Source: Micropterix aruncella
Lineage: Eukaryota > Arthropoda > Insecta > Lepidoptera > Micropterigidae
Direction: 5' to 3'
DNA: 64,000 nucleotides
NCBI GenBank assembly: GCA_944548615.1
Contig: OX155972.1
Location: 24,122,132 to 24,186,131, forward strand
Within the stretch, counting starts at the first letter, position 1. Each line of letters opens with the position of its first letter. Below the pieces are notes generated by a model. It had not been told where the DNA came from. It saw only the letters and a list, made by a program, of their open reading frames with translations, and ran no database searches. Shown here piece after piece: positions 11,629-23,212 of this stretch. Position numbers and translations under genes: made by a program.

Positions 11629-11637
11629 TAGTTTTTT
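11597..11637 (-). promoter_or_regulatory. predicted -1 ribosomal frameshift signal at the gag-pol junction
   Basis: On the minus strand the gag frame reads CAA AAA AAC TAA, so the heptamer A AAA AAC (11631-11637) is in exact X XXY YYZ phase and directly abuts the stop. After a 7-nt spacer, GGACGCT (11617-11623) can pair with AGCGTTT (11597-11603) across a 13-nt loop, giving five Watson-Crick and two G-U pairs. Pol lies in the -1 frame. A slippery heptamer, a 5-9-nt spacer and a stem are the established parts of such signals. The structure is seen in the sequence; its function is inferred. Confidence 0.75.
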
Positions 11638-13067
11638 TGATTATTCGTAGACGAATGATTAGTCTCTTGTCTTTTTATTTTGCAGTTGCTACACGATGGA
11701 CTCTTTTGCCCCGGAGCCTTACACTTAAAACAAAAAATCTCCTCCTTACGTGGACATTCAGTGTATATGTGGTCTGATGTCCGGCAACGTAGGCACGGCC
11801 TTCGAGGACCTGAAGAACACACAGTATTCACACGTGAGTACTCTTTAAAATTCACCTTATCGGAAACATTATTTTTGCGATCGGGATTAGATGATCCCGC
11901 ATCACTATTAGAATTGCACGTAGATGTAGCAAGGAAATCACTCGGAGTCTCGCAAAAGAACTTCGAACGCTTGTGATTTTCTTCAATACGCGAGCAAAAA
12001 GATTTTAATTTTGCGACCGAATCGATATCCGTCAACCCGAACTGATTTGAAAATACCGGTCTGACATTGCGAAGCAAAATCTCAAGCTTTTGTTCTTCCA
12101 GCATCGGTCTAGCAAGACGACTAAAAAGAGTATCCATCAATGCAAAGTAATCAGCTACCGTTTCTGATTTTCCTTGCGTACGAACAAAAATTTGTTTAGA
12201 CAGCCTATACGTGTAGTCATCAGGTTGAAATCTTTGTTTCAGTTGCTGAGAAAAATCGTTCCATGACACTACGGTACCCTTGACCTGACGGAAGAATTGC
12301 AACGCCGAGCCATTTAAAATCTCTGGAATACCTCGAAGTAGCTCGTTATCTGCGATACAACGACTTTCAGCCAACTCGTGGAGACGCTCTAGGAATTCAA
12401 AAACACAGCTGCTTCCATCGTACGAAACTGGAAGTTTAGCTAAATTTACAGGACGAAGACTCGACGGAAGGACGTCAACCCTGTTCGAACCACTGACGGA
12501 ATTACCAGCGACGGCTCGATCAACCGAATTCAAATTCGGCGCACTACGCTCATTTTTTAATACAATATTCGACGGGGCATTTACTGAAGCGATAATTGTA
12601 TCGTTTAGGTTTTCATAACTATTTGCATGAGACGAACCTGCTAAAGATTGGAATATTTGGGAAGAGTTATCGGAATACTCCTTCCAAGAATCTTGTATTA
12701 AGTCCCAAATTGTAATTAGATAATCGGGCATGTCCGTTGATAATTGGAAACGTCTCCCCATCGCTTCATAATTCGCTTCAAAAATTTCTTTGTTGATACT
12801 AGAGCCATCTATTTTTAATAATTTTATATCGTCTCGCAATCTAGACAATGATTTAAGAATATCTTTACCCCATTCATTTTGATATGGAACTGATAAGGTC
12901 GGTTCGATATGTGCTAGTCTTTTTAAAATTGCTCTATTTTTATCTACAGTATCTTCCGGAACTGAACCTCGAAGAATTATTTCAAAATCTAGCTCCGACT
13001 TCCTCAACAAACGAAATCTCGTAGGCATATTGTAATTTAGGTGATGCTGCTCGATGTATAAACACAA
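11628..13067 (-). CDS. gag: gypsy-type Gag protein, intact
   Basis: A 479-residue structural protein that packages element RNA in the cytoplasm. The longest frame opens at 13067. Met14 (13028, MPTRFRLLRK) is an equally good start, because the first 13 residues look like read-through leader. Residues ~210-350 have the retrotransposon Gag fold signature (FLERLHELA, FRQVKGTVVSWNDFSQQLKQRF, ETVADYFALMDTLFSRL). Near the C terminus are two zinc-knuckle-like motifs: CLRCRTSDHIYTEC is a proper CX2CX4HX4C, while CFKCKAPGQKSPSC has Gln where the His should be, so the second may not bind zinc. The gene ends in AAT CAA AAA AAC TAA, directly on the frameshift signal leading into pol. Confidence 0.93.
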   Translation of the reverse strand: MCLYIEQHHLNYNMPTRFRLLRKSELDFEIILRGSVPEDTVDKNRAILKRLAHIEPTLSVPYQNEWGKDILKSLSRLRDDIKLLKIDGSSINKEIFEANYEAMGRRFQLSTDMPDYLITIWDLIQDSWKEYSDNSSQIFQSLAGSSHANSYENLNDTIIASVNAPSNIVLKNERSAPNLNSVDRAVAGNSVSGSNRVDVLPSSLRPVNLAKLPVSYDGSSCVFEFLERLHELAESRCIADNELLRGIPEILNGSALQFFRQVKGTVVSWNDFSQQLKQRFQPDDYTYRLSKQIFVRTQGKSETVADYFALMDTLFSRLARPMLEEQKLEILLRNVRPVFSNQFGLTDIDSVAKLKSFCSRIEENHKRSKFFCETPSDFLATSTCNSNSDAGSSNPDRKNNVSDKVNFKEYSRVNTVCSSGPRRPCLRCRTSDHIYTECPRKEEIFCFKCKAPGQKSPSCSNCKIKRQETNHSSTNNQKN

Positions 13068-13488
13068 AAGTAACCCTTACAAGATCAGAATGAAGAATAT
13101 ATCGAAAAATCAACAACTCACCCACTGCAGGCTGCCGAACTGGAATTCTGTGAAGGAAGAAGAAGAAGAAGGAACCACCTGAACCATTTACATTATATAT
13201 TATATACAATAGATTTAATTAGTTGTAGATTTTGATTTTAAAATAGAAATATTTAGATTTTAGTTATTTAGAATTTTTGTAGAATAGACATTAGCTAGTA
13301 AGTAGTACATAGAAATTGTGAAAGAAAAACTGTAAATAGAAACTGTAAATAGCATGAAAATATAGCACTTAGTCTTTTTAATGCATGTTACTATTTAAAA
13401 AAAATTTATTTACATAGTTCGTACGATTTTTATAATTTTTTATTTTTTTTTTTAAATTATAACTATAATTGAAGCAAGAACTGTAGAA

Positions 13489-13504
13489 GTTTTGTTGGGC
13501 ACCA
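13489..13504 (-). other. primer binding site of the gypsy-type element
   Basis: Two bases inside the 5' LTR the minus strand reads TGGTGCCCAACAAAAC. It starts with TGG, as required to pair with a tRNA CCA end. It agrees with the tRNA-Lys type site (TGGCGCCCAAC...) over the first 11 bases except one. The primer identity is tentative. Confidence 0.65.
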
Positions 13505-13506
13505 CA

Positions 13507-15084
13507 TGTAACATTTTGACTTTAGATATATATATAGAAACCATAGAAACTATAGAAAATGTACAAAAGACGACAAAGTTTCAGAATTTCTTTATTATAC
13601 GAAAGAGACGTTACGTTCTGCACAGAAGAAGTCTGTGCAGCTAAATACATAAAATGTAGATAAACGATAATTAAAATCAAATAATAAAAGAATATAAAAA
13701 GCCTTTAAAGGAAAATCAGATATAAAATATAATAAAATAGAACAATTTAAAAACGATGTAAAACAATAATAATTAAAAACGCTAGTCAGCGGAGAGGGGA
13801 GAACTCAGGGTCGGCTCTCTGTTCTTGCTTCAATTATAAAGATAAAACTTACAACTAAAATGATTAAAACATTAAAATACAATAAATCGATGGTTCAGGT
13901 AGGGGAAAGGTTTGAATCTCGCGCGTTGAGCGGCAGTTCCCACGGCGAACACCAGGGGCGCTGACGTCTTCCTCGCTCGGCGCGCGGACGATAAGATACT
14001 CCGCCACTATCGTACTGGTACGATACGAGACTCGGCAGGAGTAAGTATGGAGAAGCGGCAGGGCCCAAATATCACGCCAGTCGACGGGGCGAGAAGGCGG
14101 ACGTAGTACGATGTGGCGGTAGTCAATGTCGGCAATCCGCCGCGCAGATCACAACTGCCGCTGTAGCATTAATCCACCGCAGAATAAGGCCGCTGTAGAA
14201 TTAATCCGCCTTAGAATAAGGCCGTTTTCAAAATCCTCCACGGAGATCCCTGCAGCCGTAGAAAGGCTTCATTACAACATGATCGTGCCAAGGACGAAGA
14301 CGGATCAATGAAAGGAACAGCGACTATCGCCTCCGTCCAGTCGTTGATTTCCGATACATCGTCAACCGATCCAATTAAAAGTCACTTAATAGTTCTAACA
14401 TCGAGCAAACTCACCAGGTAATAGTCCTAAATCACACACAGACTCCCCGGGATCTCGTTCGGAACCAAGTCGGATTCAAAATGACCCAAATTATCTTTTG
14501 GCTGGTAGTCCGCCAAACTTTTGGCGGGCCCGGCAAGGAAACCCCTTTATGCGATACGCGCGAGTTATTAAAATCAAATTCGACATTTGAATTGCGTTAT
14601 ATTAAAATATTAAAATCATGTGATAATAAAATAGATTTTTATTTATAGTGAAAACTATGATGAAATACCCATATTGCACTATCCTTAATTTAGAATCCGG
14701 AATCCAAAATCGTAAAGGAACCAACGACCTTCGAATGCTGTCAATCTACATTCCACAATTCCATCAGAGAATAATTAAAATATTCTGAATGTAAATTTAT
14801 GAGCTAACAAAATAATTAGGAATTATGACCAAAAGACTAATCAAAAACTATAACTAAATAATTAACCACTTTTGGCCGGTATTCCGAACATCGTACAGTC
14901 TCCTTTGTTTCTGGCAACGATTCTCATCGAATCATCGCAGGCGTCACTACTCGCTTCTGATTGGTCAGCCGCGCGAAAAGTCAGAACTGTCAAAGATGAA
15001 CACGACGCCATCGATCGTTGAATGAATGAATATAGTGGAAGGAAATTGTGGAAAACAAATCGGAAAAACGCGAAGTGCGTTACA
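13507..15084 (-). repeat. 5' LTR of the gypsy-type element
   Basis: 1578 bp, same termini as the partner LTR. For a minus-strand element this is the promoter-bearing LTR. I did not find an unambiguous TATA box plus initiator pair on the minus strand. The 6-bp ends TGTAAC/GTTACA are exact inverted repeats of one another. Confidence 0.95.
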
Positions 15085-15429
15085 GTACATAGATATAAGA
15101 TTATTAAAGCAGAAATATTAATTTGACAACAGCGTTGACTAAAGTCGGCTTTACACGGCAGACAAATAAAATTAAAAAAATAGAGCTGAATCTATGTACA
15201 TGAGTATACATATAAAATAGATAATTATTATAAGAATATTAATAGCCATCTTAGGCACTCTATACAAAAAATAATCACACAATAGAAAGTATCAAAATAA
15301 AATTGGAAAAAAACAACATATGTATTTGGTCAGGTATGTTACGTTAAACATTGTAATCTACATATTAAATATTAAATTCATAATATTATTATTAACATAT
15401 GCAATAAAAACTAAAATCAGGTACCTGAA
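15085..15429. other. AT-rich flank of the retrotransposon, unassigned
   Basis: About 345 bp of AT-rich DNA between the gypsy element and a LINE tail. It probably includes the 3' untranslated part of that LINE (minus strand), but no diagnostic terminus is visible. Confidence 0.4.
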
Positions 15430-15735
15430 AGTTACATATTAATGTTATTCCTATTTGAAAGAATTGGCATGCTCAAAAAAATCACGCAGCTTATAGAAAG
15501 CATGTGTGGATTGCAGCTTTTGTTTAATAAATCTTTTAAACGCCTTTGTTTCCATCTTTCTTGTGGAGAGTGGTAGCTGGTTAAAGAGCTTATAGCTCAA
15601 ATATCCCAAGGACTTTTGTGTCTGCGTAAGGCGTACTTTAGGCAGGATAACATCATCACGTATACGTGTATTGTAGGAGTGCATATTCTCGTTTACCCCT
15701 TGTTCGTTAATATTAGATTTAGTCCAACACAGAGT
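15430..15735 (-). pseudogene. LINE ORF2 C-terminal fragment
   Basis: Minus-strand frame ending at 15451 with NEQGVNENMHSYNTRIRDDV near its start and LGYLSYKLFNQLPLSTRKM further on. This is the H-x-YNTR ... Y-x-LFN-x-LP tail common to many insect LINE ORF2 proteins. Only the last ~95 residues remain, and the upstream end is cut at R670 copy B (about 15729), consistent with a 5'-truncated insertion. No catalytic residues remain. Confidence 0.7.
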
Positions 15736-15925
15736 CCTACCCTAGCTCGGGTAGGACTCTGTCTTGCGGGCCAGTTTCCCCTAGGAACCACCCTGCATGG
15801 TTTGCGCACGGTGCGGCGTCACCCATTGGACTGTGCATTAAGACTGATAGCCGGGGGAGTATGGAAACGGTTTTATTTCCTATAGAGAGGGGGTAGTTGT
15901 TAACATTACGACAACTGCTCTTAAT
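15729..15925 (-). repeat. R670 copy B, partial, with 14-bp terminal hairpin
   Basis: Inverted part of R670 covering its 3' third (GCGCACGGTGCGGC, TAGCCGGGGGAGT and CTATAGAGAGGGGG landmarks). Its left border is a perfect 14-bp inverted repeat, ACAGAGTCCTACCC / GGGTAGGACTCTGT (15729-15742 and 15749-15762, 6-nt loop), formed where a short forward piece of the repeat abuts the inverted one. Confidence 0.75.
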
Positions 15926-16005
15926 AAGATAAGATAAAGATAAAGAGTATTTATGTTTATTACAACCATTAGTTTTGTGTAAGAATGGCAGTAAATTACT
16001 CTTAA

Positions 16006-16246
16006 CCCCTCAAATGTGAGGCGTCCCTTAAGGGATGCCTTGGCAAAATGTATACAAAATGTATATAAATTTATATAAATGTAAATATAAATGTAAATGT
16101 GCGCCGCTTTATAGTAATCCGCTCTATAGTAATGCTATAGCTCTATAGTAAACCCCGCTCTATGTAAATGTAAATGTAAATGTAAATATAAATTTATATA
16201 CATTTTGCCGTAGGCAACCCGAGCTAATCGCCATTCATTTGAGGGG
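16006..16246. mobile_element. piggyBac-type MITE (TTAA target)
   Basis: A 241-bp element between two TTAA sites (16002-16005 and 16247-16250), with inverted ends CCCCTCAAATG / CATTTGAGGGG. The interior holds AATGTAAATGTAAATG runs and a second inverted pair (TATATAAATTTATATA). There is no coding capacity, so it would have been moved by a piggyBac-family transposase made elsewhere. TTAA duplication with C-rich ends is the hallmark of that superfamily. Confidence 0.75.
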
Positions 16247-16365
16247 TTAAGAGGCCGTGGCGGCCGTTGCGGCCAAAAGCTATATGAAACATAATTTAGA
16301 GGCCTGGTTGTGAGAACACGAAAAAAAAATTAATACAATTATGCCGGATTTTAAAAACCCGGTCC

Positions 16366-17695
16366 TTAAGCTATCATTTCGCCAAAACCAAATTGGTAAA
16401 TTATTGTAAATTATCTTTATTCTCTTACTGTTTTCCAAAAAAATAAAAACGAGCGAGATTCGTCTTCAGTTTTTGAAAAACCTAGAGATGATTCTCAATA
16501 TTAAAAAATACTATTTACACCAGCGTATGGTCTATTTGCATAGTACAAAGACAGTTTTTGGAACTTCCATACAAAAAACATAAGAAAAAAAAATCGGTTG
16601 TCTGTAAAGTCGGTTTACTGACGATAATTGAACGTGACAACGTCATAAGAAAATACTGATGGAATAGTTGCATTTAAAGCAGTTTCATTTAAGATTCTGA
16701 TATTGTTTATTACAAACACCCAAAAATATATGCTTTTATACTCACCGATTTGACTACAACATGTAAATGTATTATTGTATAGCAGTATAATTGTATAATT
16801 GTTTATTGTTTAAAGTTTATCGTTTTTTTAATTTGAAAGTTTAAAATCTCAAACTGTTAAATAACGGTTTGAGAAGCGTTTGAGCACGCTGCGCCATCTA
16901 GCGGTAGGTAATACGTCGTAAATAAACAATATCAGCGACATTTTACCAACCGCTAAGCATTTTACCAAGCGCATCGTAATGATAGCTTTTCATACTTTTT
17001 TTTTTTTTTTTATAAAAGTTGCTTACTTTGTTGCACTTTGTTGTACCCACGAGAAAATTGTCCGTTCAGTAATAACATTCCATATATCAAGAATACATAT
17101 AAAATTATGTCAAGAATTTAAATCAATCTAGTGATTTTCATTCGTACCATTTTAGACTGAGGTTAGTAAATAATTCTTGTCGCAACCGGTAGATGGCAGC
17201 ATTTATATTGAATAATAAATATAATAAATGGAACGCCTCAGAGCGAGGTAACGCCGCATGAGTCATGTTTTTTCGTGCGTGCAGCAGGCTCCATCGATTT
17301 ATAAGACGTTGTCACGTCAAAAAGTTTGAAATTACGTAATTTCCAGAAATGTTATGGCCAAACATTTTTTTCTATTTTTTAAAGATAATTTTGAGTGATA
17401 TAAAAAATAACACAATGATCTTAAGTTATTTCATTATTGAAATCTAATTTTTACTTTATAAAAAACTATTCATTTGATAATTTATTATATTATAATTGAA
17501 AAGCCAAATCGACTATATTAGACGACGCACGAAGCCGAAATCGTCATTCGTAATTGGCCACTGCCAACGGTGGGACGTATTCCCTTGTCGCCGCGGTATA
17601 CCTATACATATTTATTTATATATCAAAAGCGCGTGGGCGCGTGGCATTGCAAAAAATACCTAAATTTTTAGTAGCGTCAACTCGAAAGGGAGCCT
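16366..17695 (+). repeat. dispersed repeat, long copy with nested insertion (partner at 50690-51287)
   Basis: The outer parts, 16366-16590 and 17323-17695, match 50690-51287 almost base for base, including the CCAAATCGACTATATTAGAC and GTGGCATTGCAAAAA landmarks. The partner lacks the central ~730 bp, which is therefore an insertion here or a deletion there. The central segment starts near TCGGTTGTCTGTAAAGTCGG and carries GTGACAACGTC / GACGTTGTCAC as inverted motifs near its ends (about 16634 and 17307). No protein motif was seen. The class of the outer repeat is unknown. Confidence 0.65.
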
Positions 17696-17983
17696 TAACC
17701 TAGTTACTCAATTTAGCAAAGGTCATATAAAGTAAACTTAATTTAACAAAGATCATATAACATTCCTCCAAACTTTCCAATTATCAAAAACAGATTGATT
17801 TTAAGAAGATACACCCGGATGGATCTCTTGACAATATTGATGTTTTTAATCGCCTTTAATCTATCACGCAATTTATTAAAAAGATTGAGGCCTATGTATC
17901 AACTAGTCGCCTGAAACTTTGCAATACGTGCTACGATCGGTTGAAGGTAATGGATTTTATTCCTGGTGTCATGCTATGTACTA
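17696..17983. other. unassigned AT-rich spacer
   Basis: Contains an imperfect duplication around 17715-17765 (AAAGGTCATATAA / AAAGATCATATAA). Nothing else recognised. Confidence 0.4.
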
Positions 17984-18266
17984 TACGACCAATCGGCTAC
18001 CCGATACCCGCTGAAGAGCCGGGCAAATGATCCGCGATAGATTCGGTAGACAACCATTCGGGAGGCCGGCGAAATCTGGCTTAAACTGGTAGCCAGGGGG
18101 CGAGGTGGCCCCACTGGGTTACCTTCCTAGTGTCTGGCGGGTTCGTGGTTTTTGCTGGACGGTGGATTTGTATTATCCACGAAGTCTTCTACGCTCACCT
18201 CACGGGAGGACGATCGTAGTCGTTAAAAATGCCGGGTTCGCCCATTGTAATCGACAACCACAAATG
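17984..18266 (-). repeat. R670 copy D, 5' half, diverged
   Basis: Inverted 5' half of R670, recognised by CGGCTACCCGAT, TGGACGGTGGATTTG, GTCTTCTACGCTCACCTCACG and the terminal GGGTTCGCCCATTGTAATCGAC. Some landmarks between are deleted or scrambled, so this is an old copy. Confidence 0.7.
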
Positions 18267-18554
18267 TCTACGGCGCGGTTATCACGTCGTACGGTGAAAA
18301 GACTGTGTCGTGGACAAGAGCTCGCGTTTTTTCTACGGCGCCGTGAGGTAAAAAAACCGCGCCGTGACATGTGGCCTTAGGATGAGTGTGACAAGATGTC
18401 AAGCCAATCCCTTCCGCTGGGGATACACGGAGAATCCAATATGCGACTGTCGAATGCTATATATTGTAATAATAAAGCGGATGATTTACCGACACGTAAA
18501 CATGCCACGTACAACTGACCATGAGAAAAACACGGATTTACATTTTGTATGGGA

Positions 18555-19716
<1,162 letters not shown>

Positions 19717-20505
19717 ATTTTTAATATTTGTGAATTGCTTTAAATGAAAACAAATTAAATTAAATTATCGGTTTTTTTAAATCCTAAAATCATAATAGTT
19801 TCCGTGTCAAGCATTTCATCAATAATATAATCTACACATCAGTAACATGCATACGGTGATATAACGATATGCTAAGTTTAACAACACTGCGATTTTCGTT
19901 TGACTGCTTTATTATATTATATGTATCATGCTTGGCTGTATGGCGTGGATGGCCATTTCAGCGTGAGTTAATGGCAACAAACAGCGTGGCATCAGTGATG
20001 CCATTAAGAGAATAATCGGAGCATAGCCGAATGCATCCAATTAATGCATTCACAGCGAAAAATTGCCATCGCTCTACGGATTAACGAGATGACTGCATTC
20101 GTATCTCTTCGGTGCATCGATCTAAATTAATTAATTGCCCAGTTAGAGCGATCATTACGGAACTATTTATTAGCTATTTTATACGACGATTAAAACGACG
20201 CTGTGGAACGCGTGTCGTTGTCGAAGGAAAATTCGACGAGGATACAAATTTTATAAAAGAAACAGATTGACACTGTTAAAAATACTGACCGTTTGCATTG
20301 ATTTTGAGTCGTAATTCATGTTGAATGAAACTATTTTATGGCTGCAATTTTAACAATTTTATTTTATGTTTAACTGTACCCGACCACGCATTACTGTGGC
20401 TCAGTATGTGTTTTTATTTAAATTATTTTTACTGAATGTAAAATGATTGATTGACATTGTAAAATAAAATAAATAAACATAAAAGAACGGTTGTGTCACC
20501 CCAAG
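19717..20505. other. unassigned intergenic DNA
   Basis: About 790 bp with mixed composition. No gene, terminus or repeat copy recognised. CATTC/GAATG-rich stretch near 20030-20110. Confidence 0.4.
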
Positions 20506-20695
20506 ACATTCCCGGGCAAAAGCCCCCCCCCCCCCCCCGCACCAAACCCCTGAAACCCAAACCACCCTCAAAGCCCCCCAAACCCCCTTACTCCTCCCCC
20601 CCTTCAACGCCTGCCTTCCCCAAAACCTTCTCCCCCAAATCCCCCTTTTTCTCCAAATACCTAACCCCCCCCCCCCCACCCCTTTTGCATCCTAG
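20506..20695. repeat. C-rich low-complexity tract
   Basis: A 190-bp stretch that is mostly C on the plus strand, with runs of 17 (near 20523) and 14 (near 20667). The opposite strand is G-rich enough to form G-quadruplexes. A further C17 run lies at about 20846-20862. It could be genuine, but composition this biased, starting abruptly at a homopolymer, also looks like a sequencing or polishing artefact. Confidence 0.8.
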
Positions 20696-20917
20696 CACTT
20701 GGATATCTATTAAAGCAATCTAGACAAGGCGGGATAGGAACCCACGGGAGAAGAATATTTTCGTCCGGAACTTTATACATCCTAAGTACTTACTTAGTCA
20801 ATGTTTTTCAAAGTTAGAGCACTCGCGATAGGGCGTGATATGGACCCCCCCCCCCCCCCCGATAGTAGTTGATTATGATAGCGGATCTAGTATATAAATT
20901 TTTTTGTCATTTCCGTA

Positions 20918-21599
20918 ACTAGAATTGTTGACTACAGCGGGCGAGCCCGTCACCTCCGTTTTAACGATTAGTCGTCTGACGTCGCCCCGTTTTAACGATT
21001 AATCTCCCTGGAGTGAGCGCAGAAGACTTGAGGACAAAACAGTCCATCATCTAGCTCCGCCACAAGCCCGTAAGAGGCCAACGCCGAGATAGCCAGGAGC
21101 GTTACCCAGCGGGCTTTCACTCACGCCCTTACTTCCAATTGTGACCAGATTACTCCAGTCTCTCGATTGGTTACGAGTTCGAGGTCGCTTGCGCGGTCCT
21201 CTCCCTTACGAAGCGGTGAAACGGTGTTTACCGAATCTATCGCGGACCACAGCGTCCTTTGCCCGGCTGTTCACCCAGGATCGGGTAGCCGGTGGTCGTT
21301 TCAAGAGCAGTCGCCGTAAGGTCCGCAACCATCCCCGCTCTATATGAAACAGTACTGCTTCCAGACTCCCCCGACAGTTAGTCAGAGTGCACAGTTGATT
21401 GGCTTACGCCGCACGGTGCGCAGACCGTCCAGGAGCGCCAGAAGGTTGATTCCCAGGGGAAACTGACCATAAGACCAGAGTCCTACCCAAGCTCGAACTT
21501 CATGCGTGTAGGCCGTCGGATAGGTGTTGACCCGTGAGTGTGACCAACCCTGAAAAGAATGGGTCTTCGTGGCCAACAGCAAGGGCCCTTAAACTCCCA
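20918..21599 (+). mobile_element. R670 copy C (full length, 12-bp target duplication)
   Basis: 682-bp full-length R670, from ACTAGAATTGTTGACTAC to AGGGCCCTTAAACTCCCA. The target duplication GTCATTTCCGTA is exact on both sides (20906-20917 and 21600-21611). Near its 5' end it has a short internal duplication of CGTTTTAACGATTA not seen in other copies. No coding motif. Confidence 0.85.
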
Positions 21600-21611
21600 G
21601 TCATTTCCGTA

Positions 21612-22290
21612 GTATTAAAATGGCTAATTTTCAATATGGTACGTTTCTCGCATAGCCTCGGGGCGGCTCGACGTTAATATTTAATTAAATTGTATGGCGG
21701 TTTTTTTGTGTCACTTGTATTTTTGTATAAGAGATATTGCAACCAAAATTTAACAATATGGTTTCGTGGTAATGTGGAATTACTTCTTTACACAAGCACA
21801 ATTAGTTGCTCTAAGTCCCTAGTTGTTAGGATCTGGGTACACCATACAAAAATGCTTATTGTCCTTTAGATACAAATTAAAAATTGATTTTTGACGCCGA
21901 TCTCTTTTGGCATATACCAAAAACCGGACAACAGTACGGCCGTTTTTTTATTGATTTGCGAACCGATGAAAACTGGACATTTCTAAAACCGGACATCTGG
22001 CAACCCTATCTACTCCTTTCCCTCCCGCTCCACGCTAAGAACGTTCCGCAAGGCTCGAGCGTGACTCGTATACCCCACAAAATTATGCATTAACACGTGT
22101 CCTACTGAGAGGGAGGGTGTTTCCGCATATCTTATGCATGCATGACCTTTTCAACACCGGAATCACCAACTTTGTATCCCAATACCAACATATCCACGTA
22201 ATAAAGATCAAATTCGTTTTAAAATAAGCGTTAGCAAGTAAATATATGAAGAAATAAGTTTTTAAAACACATTTTTAAAAACAAGCTTTT
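21612..22290. other. unassigned spacer
   Basis: Mixed-composition DNA without recognised features. Confidence 0.4.
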
Positions 22291-22294
22291 ATTA

Positions 22295-22500
22295 AAATGC
22301 TGTCCCGAGCCAATCCTGGGTGCAGCAGCCATATCTAAATGGAACTGAGGAAAGGCTATCATAATTGAATGCCTATATACAAAATTTCGTTTTTGTGCTG
22401 TTAGCCGTTGAGGAGTCTCCTCGTCGGGAGACAACCATGGGCGCAGCAGAGTCAGATGTCATGGTGAAACTTATAACGGGCTATCATAATTGAAAGCGTA
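22295..22500 (-). repeat. two diverged units of a ~119-bp tandem repeat
   Basis: Reverse complement of the repeat at 35457-35660: the ATTCAATTATGATAGCC, CGACGAGGAGACTCC and AAATTTTGTATA landmarks occur in the same order, twice. Diverged relative to the other locus. Confidence 0.6.
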
Positions 22501-22519
22501 TACTACATTTCGTGACTAG

Positions 22520-23212
22520 CACAGACTATATGTTAAATCCGAAAAATGAAGACTTGTTCGTGGTAGTCGGATTTGCAAAGTATGTAAGTCGGAGAAAAAA
22601 CGGTCGAACGAAAATGTTTCTAACGAACGCTGCCTCAACGATGAGAGATATATGATTACGTTTTAGAGAAAAGTTGTAGAGCTTGATAATGCATATAAAA
22701 AAGCATATGTCTACCTATTATATTTAAGTCACAAAAAGTAGTTTTTTATATTTAAAAAAAAATAAATCGTTAGGTCATGTTTTTTGGTCACATTATCGAC
22801 AATTATGAATTCTTATCAAAATAAGTAAATTTATCGTCTCAAGTGTTTATTTAAAACAAAAGACTTTTCCCTTTTACTGCATATAATTTCCTTTTTACTG
22901 CATAAATAGTTAAAGAGATAATACGACATAGGTATGGAACCGCGGCCGTATCCCGGTTTGGAACTTCTGAAAGACAATATATTTTGGTACCAAATAATAA
23001 CATTACATCTAATGTTTTGAACAATTAAAATAAACATTATTCAATCATAATCGTTTCATTCACTCATTTGAAACCCGGTTATATAGCCAAATTGGCATGC
23101 AAATACATACATACATATGCAGTAAAAATAAATCATAGCACTCAGTACTAACTGAACCACACTCATAATTTCATCACAAGTAAAAATGTTTACCGCCCAA
23201 CGAAGTGGGCAT
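22520..23212 (+). mobile_element. Helitron-like element, degenerate copy
   Basis: Matches 24240-24775 along its length (TCCGAAAAATGAA, GGTCGAACGAAAA, GATGAGAGATATATGATTA). It ends in the 3' hairpin GCCCAACGAAGTGGGC but with the terminal CTAG decayed to AAATAG. The 5' end is missing. Confidence 0.65.

Larger units (their letters stand above)
6010..15084 (-). mobile_element. complete gypsy-type LTR retrotransposon
   Basis: A 9.07-kb element in minus orientation, bounded by two LTRs of 1579 and 1578 bp that begin TGTAAC and end GTTACA. The 4-bp target duplication GTAC sits on both sides (6006-6009 and 15085-15088). Reading on the minus strand the order is 5' LTR, primer binding site, gag, pol (protease, reverse transcriptase, RNase H, integrase), polypurine tract, 3' LTR. 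This order, with integrase after RNase H, defines the Ty3/gypsy group. No third frame (env) lies between pol and the 3' LTR (7589-8358). Intact gag and pol and nearly identical LTRs mark a young insertion that may still be functional. Confidence 0.95.
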
